A stretch of DNA of 5,260 bases from CAZRZN01 sp964604565 (GTDB lineage: Bacteria > Pseudomonadota > Alphaproteobacteria > Rhodobacterales > Rhodobacteraceae): NCBI GenBank assembly GCA_964604565.1, contig CAZRZN010000279.1, positions 1 through 5,260 on the forward strand, written 5' to 3'. Of this stretch, positions 1 through 5,260 are shown one piece after another (the stretch's first letter is position 1; each line of letters starts with the position of its first letter). Made by a program: the position numbers and the translations under genes. The notes under the pieces were generated by a model. That model was given only the letters and a program-made list of their open reading frames with translations, was not told the origin of the DNA and did not search any database.

Positions 1-1
1 C

Positions 2-55
2 TCGGCGAAATCGCGCCTCGGTGAGAAGCTGACCTACATCCACCGCCACTGGGAC
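2..55 (+). pseudogene. IS66-family transposase, C-terminal fragment (remnant)
   Basis: The frame beginning at base 2 reads SAKSRLGEKLTYIHRHWD. This resembles the stretch of IS66-family DDE transposases in which an LGEKL-Y-I-xxHWDGL segment precedes the 'FLxDGRVExDSN' block. The similarity stops after the WD at about base 55. The next codons (Ser-Gly-Gln-Asn) no longer fit, and the frame runs on without recognisable homology to a stop at 140-142. The 5' part lies outside the window. I infer a dead transposase fragment whose 3' end was replaced when it was joined to the end of the neighbouring oxidoreductase gene. The match rests on only about 18 residues recognised by eye, so confidence is moderate. 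Confidence 0.55.
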
Positions 56-68
56 TCCGGCCAAAATG

Positions 69-905
69 CTACTTGCATATCGATTGCACCGATGTCTTCA
101 CAGCTTCTGGGGAGAATACTCTGTCCAACCACCCATCCTTGAAAATGACCGGCTCGGCTTCGGATATCGCCAGCAAGCATCCGTCAGAAAGTTTTCCGCC
201 CGGCTGAACACCGAATGCAACTGCCAGCAGGATGGTCAAATGACCCAGCAAGAAATCCTCCGCCGCCTGGTAGGGGACACCTCTGCGGGCCGCTTCGTCG
301 GTTGCGTCCTTTAGAACCTTTGCGAAGGTTGCGCCCACAGATTCCGACAATGCCGGTTCCAAAATGGCCATTTGTTCGACCGTGCAGCGATGTGACCGCA
401 TCACAGGCGCATAAAAGCTTCTGGCCAACTTCTCGCACTGCGCGAAGTGCTCTTCCGGTCCCTGAGCGAGCGCACAAATGATGTGCTGCTTGGCTGAAAT
501 GCCGCCGAAATAGTCCTTTTTCGCGTCGGGGTCTGTCTCGTCATTGAACAGCGGGGGATGGCAGGGATGGGCTACGAAATAGGTAATGTCATCGCGCTTG
601 GGCAGCGTGTCTGCATGAGGGGCGGCTGCGTCCAACATGATGACCGCCGTATCCGGTTTCAGATCATCGATAATCCCCGTCAGAACCTTGCCGATCAACC
701 GGTCCGGCACCGCCAGAATGACAGCTTCAGCGTGGCCCAGTGCCTGCGCTTGTCCGACGCAATCGAACCCGGTTTCATCCTTGAGGCGCTGTTGGCCTGC
801 GGGATCAATTTCAACGTGCAAGACATCATAGTCGGTTTTGGCGAGGTTGGTTGCCAGACGGACACCCATTTTTCCGCCAGCGCCCATCAGTGCAACTTTG
901 TTCAT
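69..905 (-). CDS. apnO: D-apionate oxidoisomerase-like NAD-dependent oxidoreductase (ApnO)
   Basis: This 278-residue cytoplasmic protein has an N-terminal Rossmann fold with the dinucleotide motif GAGGKMG at residues 8-14, an acidic residue near the end of beta-2 (VEIDP, 31-35) suggesting NAD rather than NADP, and AVPD at 65-68. HPCHPPLF at 113-120 follows. The C-terminal half is helical, with LEPALSES at 182-189 and GHLTILLAVAFG at 221-232, like the phosphogluconate-dehydrogenase C-terminal family (PGDH_C). In that family ApnO oxidises D-apionate with NAD+ and migrates a hydroxymethyl group to give 3-oxo-isoapionate. The specific name rests on the adjacent OiaK-type kinase and RuBisCO-like protein, which are the next two steps. 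A GGAG (complement of 913-916) lies 7 nt before the ATG. It is the last gene of the operon, 55 bp after the kinase. Its stop lies only 13 bp from the IS66 remnant, so anything once downstream is lost, but the C-terminus looks complete. The alternative is another PGDH_C oxidoreductase of unknown substrate. Confidence 0.8.
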   Translation of the reverse strand: MNKVALMGAGGKMGVRLATNLAKTDYDVLHVEIDPAGQQRLKDETGFDCVGQAQALGHAEAVILAVPDRLIGKVLTGIIDDLKPDTAVIMLDAAAPHADTLPKRDDITYFVAHPCHPPLFNDETDPDAKKDYFGGISAKQHIICALAQGPEEHFAQCEKLARSFYAPVMRSHRCTVEQMAILEPALSESVGATFAKVLKDATDEAARRGVPYQAAEDFLLGHLTILLAVAFGVQPGGKLSDGCLLAISEAEPVIFKDGWLDRVFSPEAVKTSVQSICK

Positions 906-960
906 GATCCAACTCCATTCATTTTTGGGCAGGGCAATGACGCCGATCCGCCCGTTTCGA

Positions 961-2313
961 TTATCTCTGCGGACCGCCTTTGGCCTGCAAAAAGAAATCC
1001 GGCGCGCCCATTTGCCCGCCCTTCAAGGTCACTTCGAGACCATCAATTGTTGCGTCGACGCGCGTGTGCAGGCGGCACATCGGCGCCCCGGGCGCAAGCG
1101 GCGCCACGGCAGAAAGCGCTTCGGCGCCAAGCGCCGTCAGGGCGTGACCCGATGTATCCCCGCCCCCAATGGCGACGCGCGGCAGACCAGTCTGCTGTCG
1201 GATGGCCAAGACAAGCTGACCCAAGGCAGCCCCAAGGCGATCGTTCACATCGCCCGCTGATGCACCGGTTTTTTCGATGGCCTCGGCCACGCGCACCAGT
1301 GACGGATCATCGGGGCCGCGCGCAGTTGTGGCGAGAACGTCATACCCGTCCGAGAGCAGGGCAAGGCTTGCGGACCGCACGCGGTGCACCTCACCTGCGA
1401 GGCGTTGCGGGTCCGCAGCCGATGCGGCATCGAAGTCCAGAATTTTGAATCCCCTTGCCTCGGCACAGGCGATTTGCTCCCCGGTCGTCGGCGCACAAGA
1501 GCCGGAAACGGCGAAAATCTGGTCGACCGGGGGCAGCAGGGGCGGTGCATGATCCGGAGGGAGGGCGCCCTGCGCGCGCCAATGGGCGACCAGCGCATAT
1601 TCGACGCCTTGCGAGCCCACGGCAAAAACCGGCCCCGCGCCGTCCTGCCAGGTAAGCCGCCCGGCCTCGGCCAGCGTCTCGTCGTCCACAACGTCGATTG
1701 CAATGATCTTCGCCCCCTCCCTCAGACAACGCTGAAGTGCGGTTTGCGCGGTGCCCGCCTTGATCGCGGCCAGATCAATGACGCCAACCTTCAGTTCTGT
1801 TTGCTGAGAGAGATGCCTGCCCAGATCGGCCTCACCCATTGGCGTCACCGGGTGGCGCGACATGACCGGATGCCTGTCCAGACGGTGGTTTTCAGATCCT
1901 GCTCCGGCGAAAAGCGTGCCAAAGGCCTGGTAGCGGCGGATCGCCGGCGCGCCAACAATCAGCGGGATCCAGCCGCCGCCAAAGACCCGCGCGCCCAGCT
2001 CGGTCGCGGCACCGATTGACCCGACTTCGGGGGAGGAATCGAAAGTCGAGCAAGTCTTGTAATGGGACACCGGCGCACCGAAACGCTTGAGCGCGTCAAA
2101 CACCGGCGGCAGGTTGGCGCGCATCCACGCGGGGTCCTTGGAACGCGCGATGCCAGCAACCCCGATGGCCTGCAAACCGGGGTATTGCGACAGGATGCCT
2201 GGTTCGGGTGCCTCCATGAACAACATGGTCGGAACGCCCGCGAAACTCAGGACCTCCATCACGGCGGTCGAGCCGGTGAAGTCATCGCCATAGAAGGTGA
2301 GAAGCGGGGTCAT
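961..2313 (-). CDS. oiaK: 3-oxo-isoapionate kinase-like DUF1537 (four-carbon acid sugar kinase) protein
   Basis: This 450-residue protein has the two-domain build and normal length of the DUF1537 sugar-acid kinase family. The N-terminal substrate domain opens with YGDDFTGS (8-15), the family's DDxTG signature, followed by HYKTCSTFDSSP (84-95) and RHPVMSRHPVTPMGEADL (147-164). The C-terminal nucleotide-binding domain carries VSGSCAPTT (269-277), AIGGGDTSG (381-389) and a KGGQMG loop (431-436). OiaK phosphorylates 3-oxo-isoapionate to the 4-phosphate, the substrate of the RuBisCO-like protein encoded 25 bp upstream. The YGDDFTGS and YKTCSTFDSS forms differ from the ADDxTGA and K-x-DST forms of erythronate/threonate kinases (OtnK, DtnK), which favours OiaK. 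The start at 2313 is preceded by a weak purine run (GAGATGAG in 2314-2325). The family is certain. The substrate is inferred from neighbours and motif flavour. Confidence 0.85.
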   Translation of the reverse strand: MTPLLTFYGDDFTGSTAVMEVLSFAGVPTMLFMEAPEPGILSQYPGLQAIGVAGIARSKDPAWMRANLPPVFDALKRFGAPVSHYKTCSTFDSSPEVGSIGAATELGARVFGGGWIPLIVGAPAIRRYQAFGTLFAGAGSENHRLDRHPVMSRHPVTPMGEADLGRHLSQQTELKVGVIDLAAIKAGTAQTALQRCLREGAKIIAIDVVDDETLAEAGRLTWQDGAGPVFAVGSQGVEYALVAHWRAQGALPPDHAPPLLPPVDQIFAVSGSCAPTTGEQIACAEARGFKILDFDAASAADPQRLAGEVHRVRSASLALLSDGYDVLATTARGPDDPSLVRVAEAIEKTGASAGDVNDRLGAALGQLVLAIRQQTGLPRVAIGGGDTSGHALTALGAEALSAVAPLAPGAPMCRLHTRVDATIDGLEVTLKGGQMGAPDFFLQAKGGPQR

Positions 2314-2338
2314 TGGCTCATCTCAACAGGCATGCAAG

Positions 2339-3601
2339 TCAATAGGCATCCAAGGCCGCTGCAAGTTCCGGGTGGTCCTTGGCATAGGTCCGAATGTCAA
2401 TCTTGCGCATTGCGGCATCGTAGGCCTGACGCATTGCGACGACGCCAGCGGCGACACCGCCGGGATGCGCCATGACTCCGCCGCCTGCGGTGACAAGGAA
2501 ATCCGGCGATCCCGCCGCCTCCAGCGTTGCGGCAGCCTGCCGGATTGTCTGACCCGAGGAAAACACCGGGACCGCACGCATCGCCGCCCCCTCAAACAGA
2601 GGGTCACTCAAGGACCGCGCGGATGCGATCACGCTGTCATTGGCCTCGGTGAACTTGTTGTTTAGCCCGTTGACATGCATGTGGTCGGCCCCTGCCAATC
2701 GCCAAAGCTTGGACCACGCCGGATAAGACCAGCCGAGCAGCGGATCACGGGTCAACGCGCCCCATCCCGCCCTGTGGGCATGGATCGGCAATTGGGTGTG
2801 GCGCCCCAGTTCTATCATTCCGGACATACCGACCGCAGTCAGGCAGGCCATGACGCAGGTCCCACCAAGATCGCGGACCAGATTGTGCCGCCTGCGCATC
2901 TCGTCAATCTCGCCCGTCAGATTGAAGGCCACCATCACCTTTTGCCCGGTCTTGTCCGCAGCCGCATTCACCGCGTGCATCACCGCCTTTACCCGGTCCT
3001 CGAACGGACAGGCCGGGCCGTCGGCCTGCAACTCATCGTCCTTGATGAAGTCGATGCCACCGGCGCAAAGCTGCGCGACCAGCGCGCCGGTGTCTTCGGC
3101 AGACAGGCCCACGCTGGGCTTGATGATCGTCCCGATCAGTGGCCGGTCGTGGACACCCACAAGCCTGCGCGTGCCTTCGATCCCGAATTTCGGGCCAGCA
3201 TAACGGCTGGCAAAAGCCGGGGGCAACCGGACGTCCAGCAAACGAAGGCCTGAAAACGGCTGCAGTTCGAACAGGTTGCCGGCAATGGTCGCGATCAGGT
3301 TGGGCAGGGATGGCCCAATGTTGGCCAGCGGCCAGGACAAGGTGACATGCGCCCGCCGCCATGGCCCATCCGCAGGGCTTGCACCGGGCAGAGCCGGGGC
3401 CTGCGCATGGTCAAGCAGATCAATTTTCTCGACCCGCGCCGCCGCGCGCTCTTTCAATTCCGGGGTCTCTCCCGGCACAGGGCGAAACGTGCCCGAAGAC
3501 TGTTCGCCCGCCATGATTTCGGCGGCCTTCATCGGATCTATTGCCGTTTCGATCAAATAGTCCGCTTCGATACGCGTCGGATCAGCTTCAGGCTCTTTCA
3601 T
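2339..3601 (-). CDS. oiaX: RuBisCO-like protein, 3-oxo-isoapionate-4-phosphate decarboxylase or transcarboxylase/hydrolase type
   Basis: This 420-residue protein is a RuBisCO large-subunit homologue. Aligned by eye to the plant enzyme, E33 and T38 match E60 and T65 (GEQSSGTF), N109 matches N123 and K161 matches K175 (GTIIKP). GIDFIKDDE (182-190) supplies the carbamylated lysine K187 and Mg ligands D189/E190. H276/R277 match H294/R295, H309 matches H327, K316 matches loop-6 K334, S348 matches S379, and GGG is at 373-375. The residue matching K177 is S163, and H298 is replaced by W280, so it should not fix CO2. Apiose-pathway RuBisCO-like proteins act on 3-oxo-isoapionate 4-phosphate. OiaX decarboxylates it to a phosphorylated erythrulose. 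OiaT splits it to 3-phosphoglycerate and glycolate. I cannot separate the two from sequence alone, so the symbol is provisional. No erythrulose-phosphate isomerase is visible. The start is supported by GAGG (3607-3610) 5 nt upstream, just 15 bp after the regulator's stop. Confidence 0.82.
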   Translation of the reverse strand: MKEPEADPTRIEADYLIETAIDPMKAAEIMAGEQSSGTFRPVPGETPELKERAAARVEKIDLLDHAQAPALPGASPADGPWRRAHVTLSWPLANIGPSLPNLIATIAGNLFELQPFSGLRLLDVRLPPAFASRYAGPKFGIEGTRRLVGVHDRPLIGTIIKPSVGLSAEDTGALVAQLCAGGIDFIKDDELQADGPACPFEDRVKAVMHAVNAAADKTGQKVMVAFNLTGEIDEMRRRHNLVRDLGGTCVMACLTAVGMSGMIELGRHTQLPIHAHRAGWGALTRDPLLGWSYPAWSKLWRLAGADHMHVNGLNNKFTEANDSVIASARSLSDPLFEGAAMRAVPVFSSGQTIRQAAATLEAAGSPDFLVTAGGGVMAHPGGVAAGVVAMRQAYDAAMRKIDIRTYAKDHPELAAALDAY

Positions 3602-3616
3602 GGATGCCTCGCAGAG

Positions 3617-4354
3617 TCATGACGCCTTGGCCGCGTAAAGCGGGTCGGATCGATCCAAGTGTTCTTTGATCAGGTCCACGGCCCGGGTCGCATCCTGCGC
3701 TTCAAGGTGGTCAACCAGTCTGGAATGCTCCAGCAGAGTGGTGCTTTCGCGGCCCGACCAGTGCAGGAGCGGCGTGTAGTATTCCAGCAACCATGTCAGC
3801 ATCGCCCGGATGACAACCTGCAGCAGCGGATTTCCGGAGAGGCCGGCAATCGCGACGTGAAAGGCGATATCGGCCTTGATAAAACCTTCGGCATTGTTCA
3901 GTTCCTGCCGCTGCGCCTCTATCAGGTCTCTCAACCGCTGCGCGTCATCGCCGGTGCACCGCTCAGCGGCCAAGCTGACCGTCCCCGTTTCCAGAATTTT
4001 TCTGACCTGCTTCAGGTGCGCCAGATTGGATGGCTCGGTCGAGAGTAACAGCTTCGCGATCTCATCGACCTGACCAACGGCAATCCCCGCGTTCAGTTCG
4101 TTCACACGGCTGCGTTCGCCTTGCGAAATCGTGATGACGCCCTTGTTTGACAACGCCTGCATAGCCTCTCGCACCGCGGGGCGACCGACGCGAAACCTGT
4201 CCATCAAGCTGCGTTCAGACGGAAACGCATCACCGGGCGCCAATTCGCCTGAAACGATCATGGCCCACAGCCGATCGAAGACCTGATCAGACAGCTTTTG
4301 CCGGTTGATCGGTTCCGTCGAAGCAGGACCTTGTGATGTCTTTCCGTTTGCCAT
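3617..4354 (-). CDS. GntR-family transcriptional regulator, FadR subfamily (NanR-like)
   Basis: Read from the ATG at 4352-4354 this is a 245-residue DNA-binding repressor or activator. A winged helix-turn-helix spans about residues 20-86 (KLSDQVFDRLW, PSERSL 45-50, recognition helix VGRPAVREAMQAL 57-69, wing ISQGERSRV). An FCD ligand domain covers about 110-235 with the expected metal-ligand set D162-x3-H166, H210 and H232. PSERxLMxxFxVGRPxVREAxxAL and the NGERxRV-like wing resemble E. coli NanR. The frame stays open 86 codons further, to 4612, but that extension would overlap the divergent gene. GAGG (complement of 4360-4363) sits 5 nt before the chosen ATG, and 245 residues is a normal family length. 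It is the first gene of the operon, so autoregulation through the operator at 4396-4406 is likely. The effector is probably an apiose-pathway intermediate (inference). Confidence 0.88.
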   Translation of the reverse strand: MANGKTSQGPASTEPINRQKLSDQVFDRLWAMIVSGELAPGDAFPSERSLMDRFRVGRPAVREAMQALSNKGVITISQGERSRVNELNAGIAVGQVDEIAKLLLSTEPSNLAHLKQVRKILETGTVSLAAERCTGDDAQRLRDLIEAQRQELNNAEGFIKADIAFHVAIAGLSGNPLLQVVIRAMLTWLLEYYTPLLHWSGRESTTLLEHSRLVDHLEAQDATRAVDLIKEHLDRSDPLYAAKAS

Positions 4355-4359
4355 TCCCA

Positions 4360-4363
4360 CCTC
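4360..4363 (-). promoter_or_regulatory. Ribosome binding site deciding the regulator start
   Basis: On the minus strand this reads GAGG within AGAGGTGGGA, 5 nt before the ATG at 4352-4354. It supports the short start over the upstream in-frame ATG at 4610-4612. Confidence 0.6.
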
Positions 4364-4377
4364 TGAGGCTTGCAACG

Positions 4378-4406
4378 ACGCTATCCAACGTGCACTGGTA
4401 TGACAA
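4378..4406 (-). promoter_or_regulatory. Putative sigma-70 promoter of the regulator operon
   Basis: On the minus strand TTGTCA (complement of 4401-4406) is a 5/6 match to the -35 consensus. It is followed after exactly 17 bp by TAGCGT (complement of 4378-4383), a weak 3/6 match to the -10. The -35 overlaps the candidate operator at 4396-4406, so bound regulator would block it. The weak -10 keeps confidence low. Confidence 0.35.
4396..4406. promoter_or_regulatory. Candidate GntR/FadR-type operator
   Basis: TGGTATGACAA fits the TNGTNNNACNA imperfect palindrome typical of FadR-subfamily operators at every fixed position. It lies in the 89-bp gap between the regulator and the divergent oxidoreductase remnant. 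GGTATG (4397-4402) and GGTAAT (start 4407) also recur about one helical turn apart, recalling the GGTATA direct repeats bound by NanR. The cognate protein is presumably the adjacent NanR-like regulator. Confidence 0.5.
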
Positions 4407-4429
4407 GGTAATATGTTGAGGCAAGCCAT

Positions 4430-4435
4430 AAGGAG
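4430..4435 (+). promoter_or_regulatory. Shine-Dalgarno site for the truncated oxidoreductase
   Basis: AAGGAG is a strong Shine-Dalgarno sequence ending 8 nt before the ATG at 4444. It overlaps the GTG at 4435, which rules out that upstream start and fixes the true start at 4444. Confidence 0.7.
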
Positions 4436-4443
4436 TGTTGGAA

Positions 4444-4719
4444 ATGAGAGTTGCCCTGATTGGCTGTGGATTTTTCGCGCAAAACCAACTTGAAGCATGG
4501 CGGGACATCCACGGCGTCGATGTCGTGGCCCTACGCGATACCGATCCGACCAAGCTGAACGCGACGGGCAAGGCCTTCGATATCGCGCATCTACAATCCG
4601 CGTGGGCGCCATTCCAAGATGGGCTATCTAAGCCCAATGCTGTTCGAGGACCGCGCTATGTTACCTTAACCCGGCGTCCACGAAACTGGCACAGGCCATG
4701 GGCAGCTCTCGTTGCATGA
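4444..4719 (+). pseudogene. Gfo/Idh/MocA oxidoreductase remnant, probable D-apiose dehydrogenase (apsD) 5' end
   Basis: From the ATG at 4444 the product begins MRVALIGCGFFAQNQLEAW, with the Rossmann motif GxGxxA (GCGFFA, 7-12), then DVVALRDTDP at 26-35, where the beta-2 region of Gfo/Idh/MocA dehydrogenases lies. Recognisable homology ends near residue 50 (base 4593). The remaining 41 codons to the stop at 4719 are low-grade sequence. Family members are usually about 330-380 residues with an EKP catalytic motif near residue 95, so the cofactor domain is broken and catalysis is lost. The position, divergent from an apiose-type operon and behind the shared regulator, suggests the gene once encoded D-apiose dehydrogenase, the step making D-apionolactone. 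Other sugar dehydrogenases of the family remain possible. Junction with the IS110 left end is the likely cause of truncation. Confidence 0.6.
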
Positions 4720-4888
4720 TGGGAGCCACCGCACGGATCACGCAAATCTGCGTGGTTGCCGGGGATGGATCGTACCCTCTGGGTAGTAAGGGACCGCTGC
4801 CGAATATGGTCGCCCCCGCGCGGTCTTCGAACCTGAATGGATACCTAGGCTTCGCGCCAACATGACAAGACGAGGTGGGAGACATTCC
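4597..4888 (+). ncRNA. IS110 left-end non-coding region, possible bridge RNA
   Basis: About 290 bp separate the last recognisable oxidoreductase codon from the IS110 transposase start, and no convincing gene lies there. In IS110-group elements this upstream segment encodes the bridge RNA that guides recombination. Three clean short hairpins are visible: TGGGCT/AGCCCA (4620-4636, 5-nt loop), CACGCA/TGCGTG (4739-4754, 4-nt loop, extendable by flanking pairs and a bulged CGG/CCG) and TACCC/GGGTA (4773-4785, 3-nt loop). The left boundary is estimated from where the oxidoreductase homology fades. The bridge-RNA assignment is inferred from element type and position. No donor or target loops could be assigned. 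Confidence 0.3.
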
Positions 4889-5110
4889 ATGCAGGATACA
4901 ATTGGCGTCGATGTTTCCAAGGTTGTGCTTGATGCGTATTGCTCCTTGAGATGCGATCACCGGCAGTTTCCGAATGATGCCTCCGGATTGGCCAAGCTTG
5001 TTCGATGGGCATCCGGCGGCACCACGGTCATCGTGTTCGAAGCGTCCGGCGCATACCACAGGGATCTCGAACGTATGTTGTTGCGCCGGGGATGGACCCT
5101 TGCAAAGGCA
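4889..5110 (+). pseudogene. IS110-family transposase (DEDD recombinase), N-terminal fragment
   Basis: From the ATG at 4889 the product begins MQDTIGVDVSKVVLDAY, the IS110 N-terminal signature with the first catalytic aspartate (D8). It continues through FPNDASGLAKLVRW (27-40) and VIVFEASGAYHRDLE (47-61), holding the catalytic glutamate (E51), to about residue 74. The sequence then changes abruptly. The expected VNPxQARxFA segment, the last two catalytic aspartates and the whole C-terminal domain are absent. Intact family members have roughly 300-400 residues, so this is inactive. An in-frame ATG at 4862 is less likely as the start, because GGGAG (4877-4881) sits 7 nt before 4889 and MQDTIGVD is the usual beginning. 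The frame runs through unrelated DNA to a stop at 5225-5227. Confidence 0.8.
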
Positions 5111-5207
5111 ATTGTATATTTTAGAAACACATGGCGGACATTTATATATAAATCAAATAGCTATGGGATTTCGCCATGTCCGTTCGATCCAAAGCCTACA
5201 TGCATGC
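5111..5207. other. AT-rich segment of unknown origin interrupting the IS110 fragment
   Basis: Directly after the transposase homology ends, composition drops to strongly AT-rich for about 60 bp, then recovers. It contains a perfect 14-bp palindrome (5140-5153, ATTTATA/TATAAAT), an 8-bp inverted repeat ACATGGCG (5129-5136) / CGCCATGT (5172-5179) enclosing it, and the palindrome CATGCATG (5199-5206). I see no gene. It could be the edge of another insertion, a deletion scar or a small inverted-repeat element. Confidence 0.4.
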
Positions 5208-5210
5208 CTA

Positions 5211-5260
5211 GGGTCAGGATGCATTGATTTCCATCGCACCGCATGATTCACCGCTTCGAA
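5211..5260. mobile_element. Possible terminal end of a further insertion sequence
   Basis: The sequence from GGGTCAGGATGC onward follows a CTAG (5208-5211) and resembles in style the non-coding ends of IS5-type elements common in Rhodobacterales, which favour YTAR targets. No transposase codons lie within the window, so this is a weak call based on context and general appearance. Confidence 0.2.

Noticed and set aside
558..3253. Long plus-strand open frames (558-1448, 1384-2019, 2675-3253)
   Set aside because: They lie antisense to three well-supported genes, are rich in Arg, Pro and Ala, and show no recognisable domains. They are shadows of GC-rich minus-strand codons.
2339..3601. True CO2-fixing RuBisCO and Calvin-cycle locus
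   Set aside because: The K177 equivalent is Ser, there is no small subunit or phosphoribulokinase, and the neighbours are sugar-acid kinase and oxidoreductase genes.
4435..4443. GTG at 4435 as start of the truncated oxidoreductase
   Set aside because: It overlaps the Shine-Dalgarno AAGGAG, and the ATG at 4444 begins the Rossmann fold at the usual place.
4355..4612. 86-codon N-terminal extension of the GntR regulator
   Set aside because: It has no homology, overlaps the divergent Rossmann-fold coding start and operator, and the internal ATG at 4352-4354 has a good Shine-Dalgarno and gives a normal family length.
4627..4865. Plus-strand open frame between the oxidoreductase remnant and the IS110 transposase
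   Set aside because: No recognisable domain, no clear start or ribosome site. It overlaps the hairpins expected of an IS110 non-coding end.
4661..5059. 132-residue minus-strand open frame
   Set aside because: It is antisense to the clearly recognisable IS110 N-terminus and shows no protein-like domain of its own.
1..5260. Composite transposon carrying the operon between two copies of one IS
   Set aside because: The flanking remnants belong to different families (IS66 and IS110) and both are broken, so they cannot form a matched pair.
1..5260. CRISPR arrays, tRNA or rRNA genes
   Set aside because: No regularly spaced repeats, cloverleaf arms or rRNA-like sequence were seen on either strand.

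Overview
The window reads as an accessory segment of a high-GC alphaproteobacterium, most likely a Rhodobacterales (roseobacter-type) plasmid or genomic island. This is inferred from GC-rich codon usage, from protein families typical of that group, and from transposon debris at both ends. Taxonomy was not tested against a database.

Layout from left to right. Bases 2-55 carry the broken 3' part of an IS66-family transposase reading rightward. Bases 69-4354 hold four tightly packed genes, all on the minus strand and transcribed right to left. In transcription order these are a FadR/NanR-type GntR regulator (4354-3617), a RuBisCO-like protein (3601-2339), a DUF1537-family kinase (2313-961) and a small Rossmann-fold oxidoreductase of the phosphogluconate-dehydrogenase C-terminal type (905-69). 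The gaps are 15, 25 and 55 bp and each gene has its own Shine-Dalgarno-like sequence, so this looks like one operon. Bases 4355-4443 are a divergent intergenic region with a good GntR operator candidate. On the plus strand, 4444 starts a Gfo/Idh/MocA oxidoreductase that keeps only about its first 50 codons. It runs into about 290 bp of non-coding, hairpin-rich DNA and then the N-terminal quarter of an IS110-family transposase (4889-5110), itself cut off by a short AT-rich segment. The last 50 bp may be the edge of another mobile element.

The combination of RuBisCO-like protein, DUF1537 kinase and PGDH_C-type oxidoreductase matches the published D-apiose/D-apionate pathway. In that pathway D-apionate is converted by ApnO to 3-oxo-isoapionate, phosphorylated by OiaK, and split by a RuBisCO-like protein. 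The split is either a decarboxylation (OiaX) or a transcarboxylation/hydrolysis (OiaT). D-apiose is a branched pentose of plant cell walls. The truncated plus-strand gene resembles the pathway's first enzyme, D-apiose dehydrogenase. Its loss, with no lactonase or transporter in view, suggests a cluster eroded by insertion sequences. What remains intact would start at D-apionate. The window does not look like an undescribed pathway. Its points of interest are the IS-damaged state of the cluster, the RuBisCO-like active site, the operator, and a possible IS110 bridge-RNA region.
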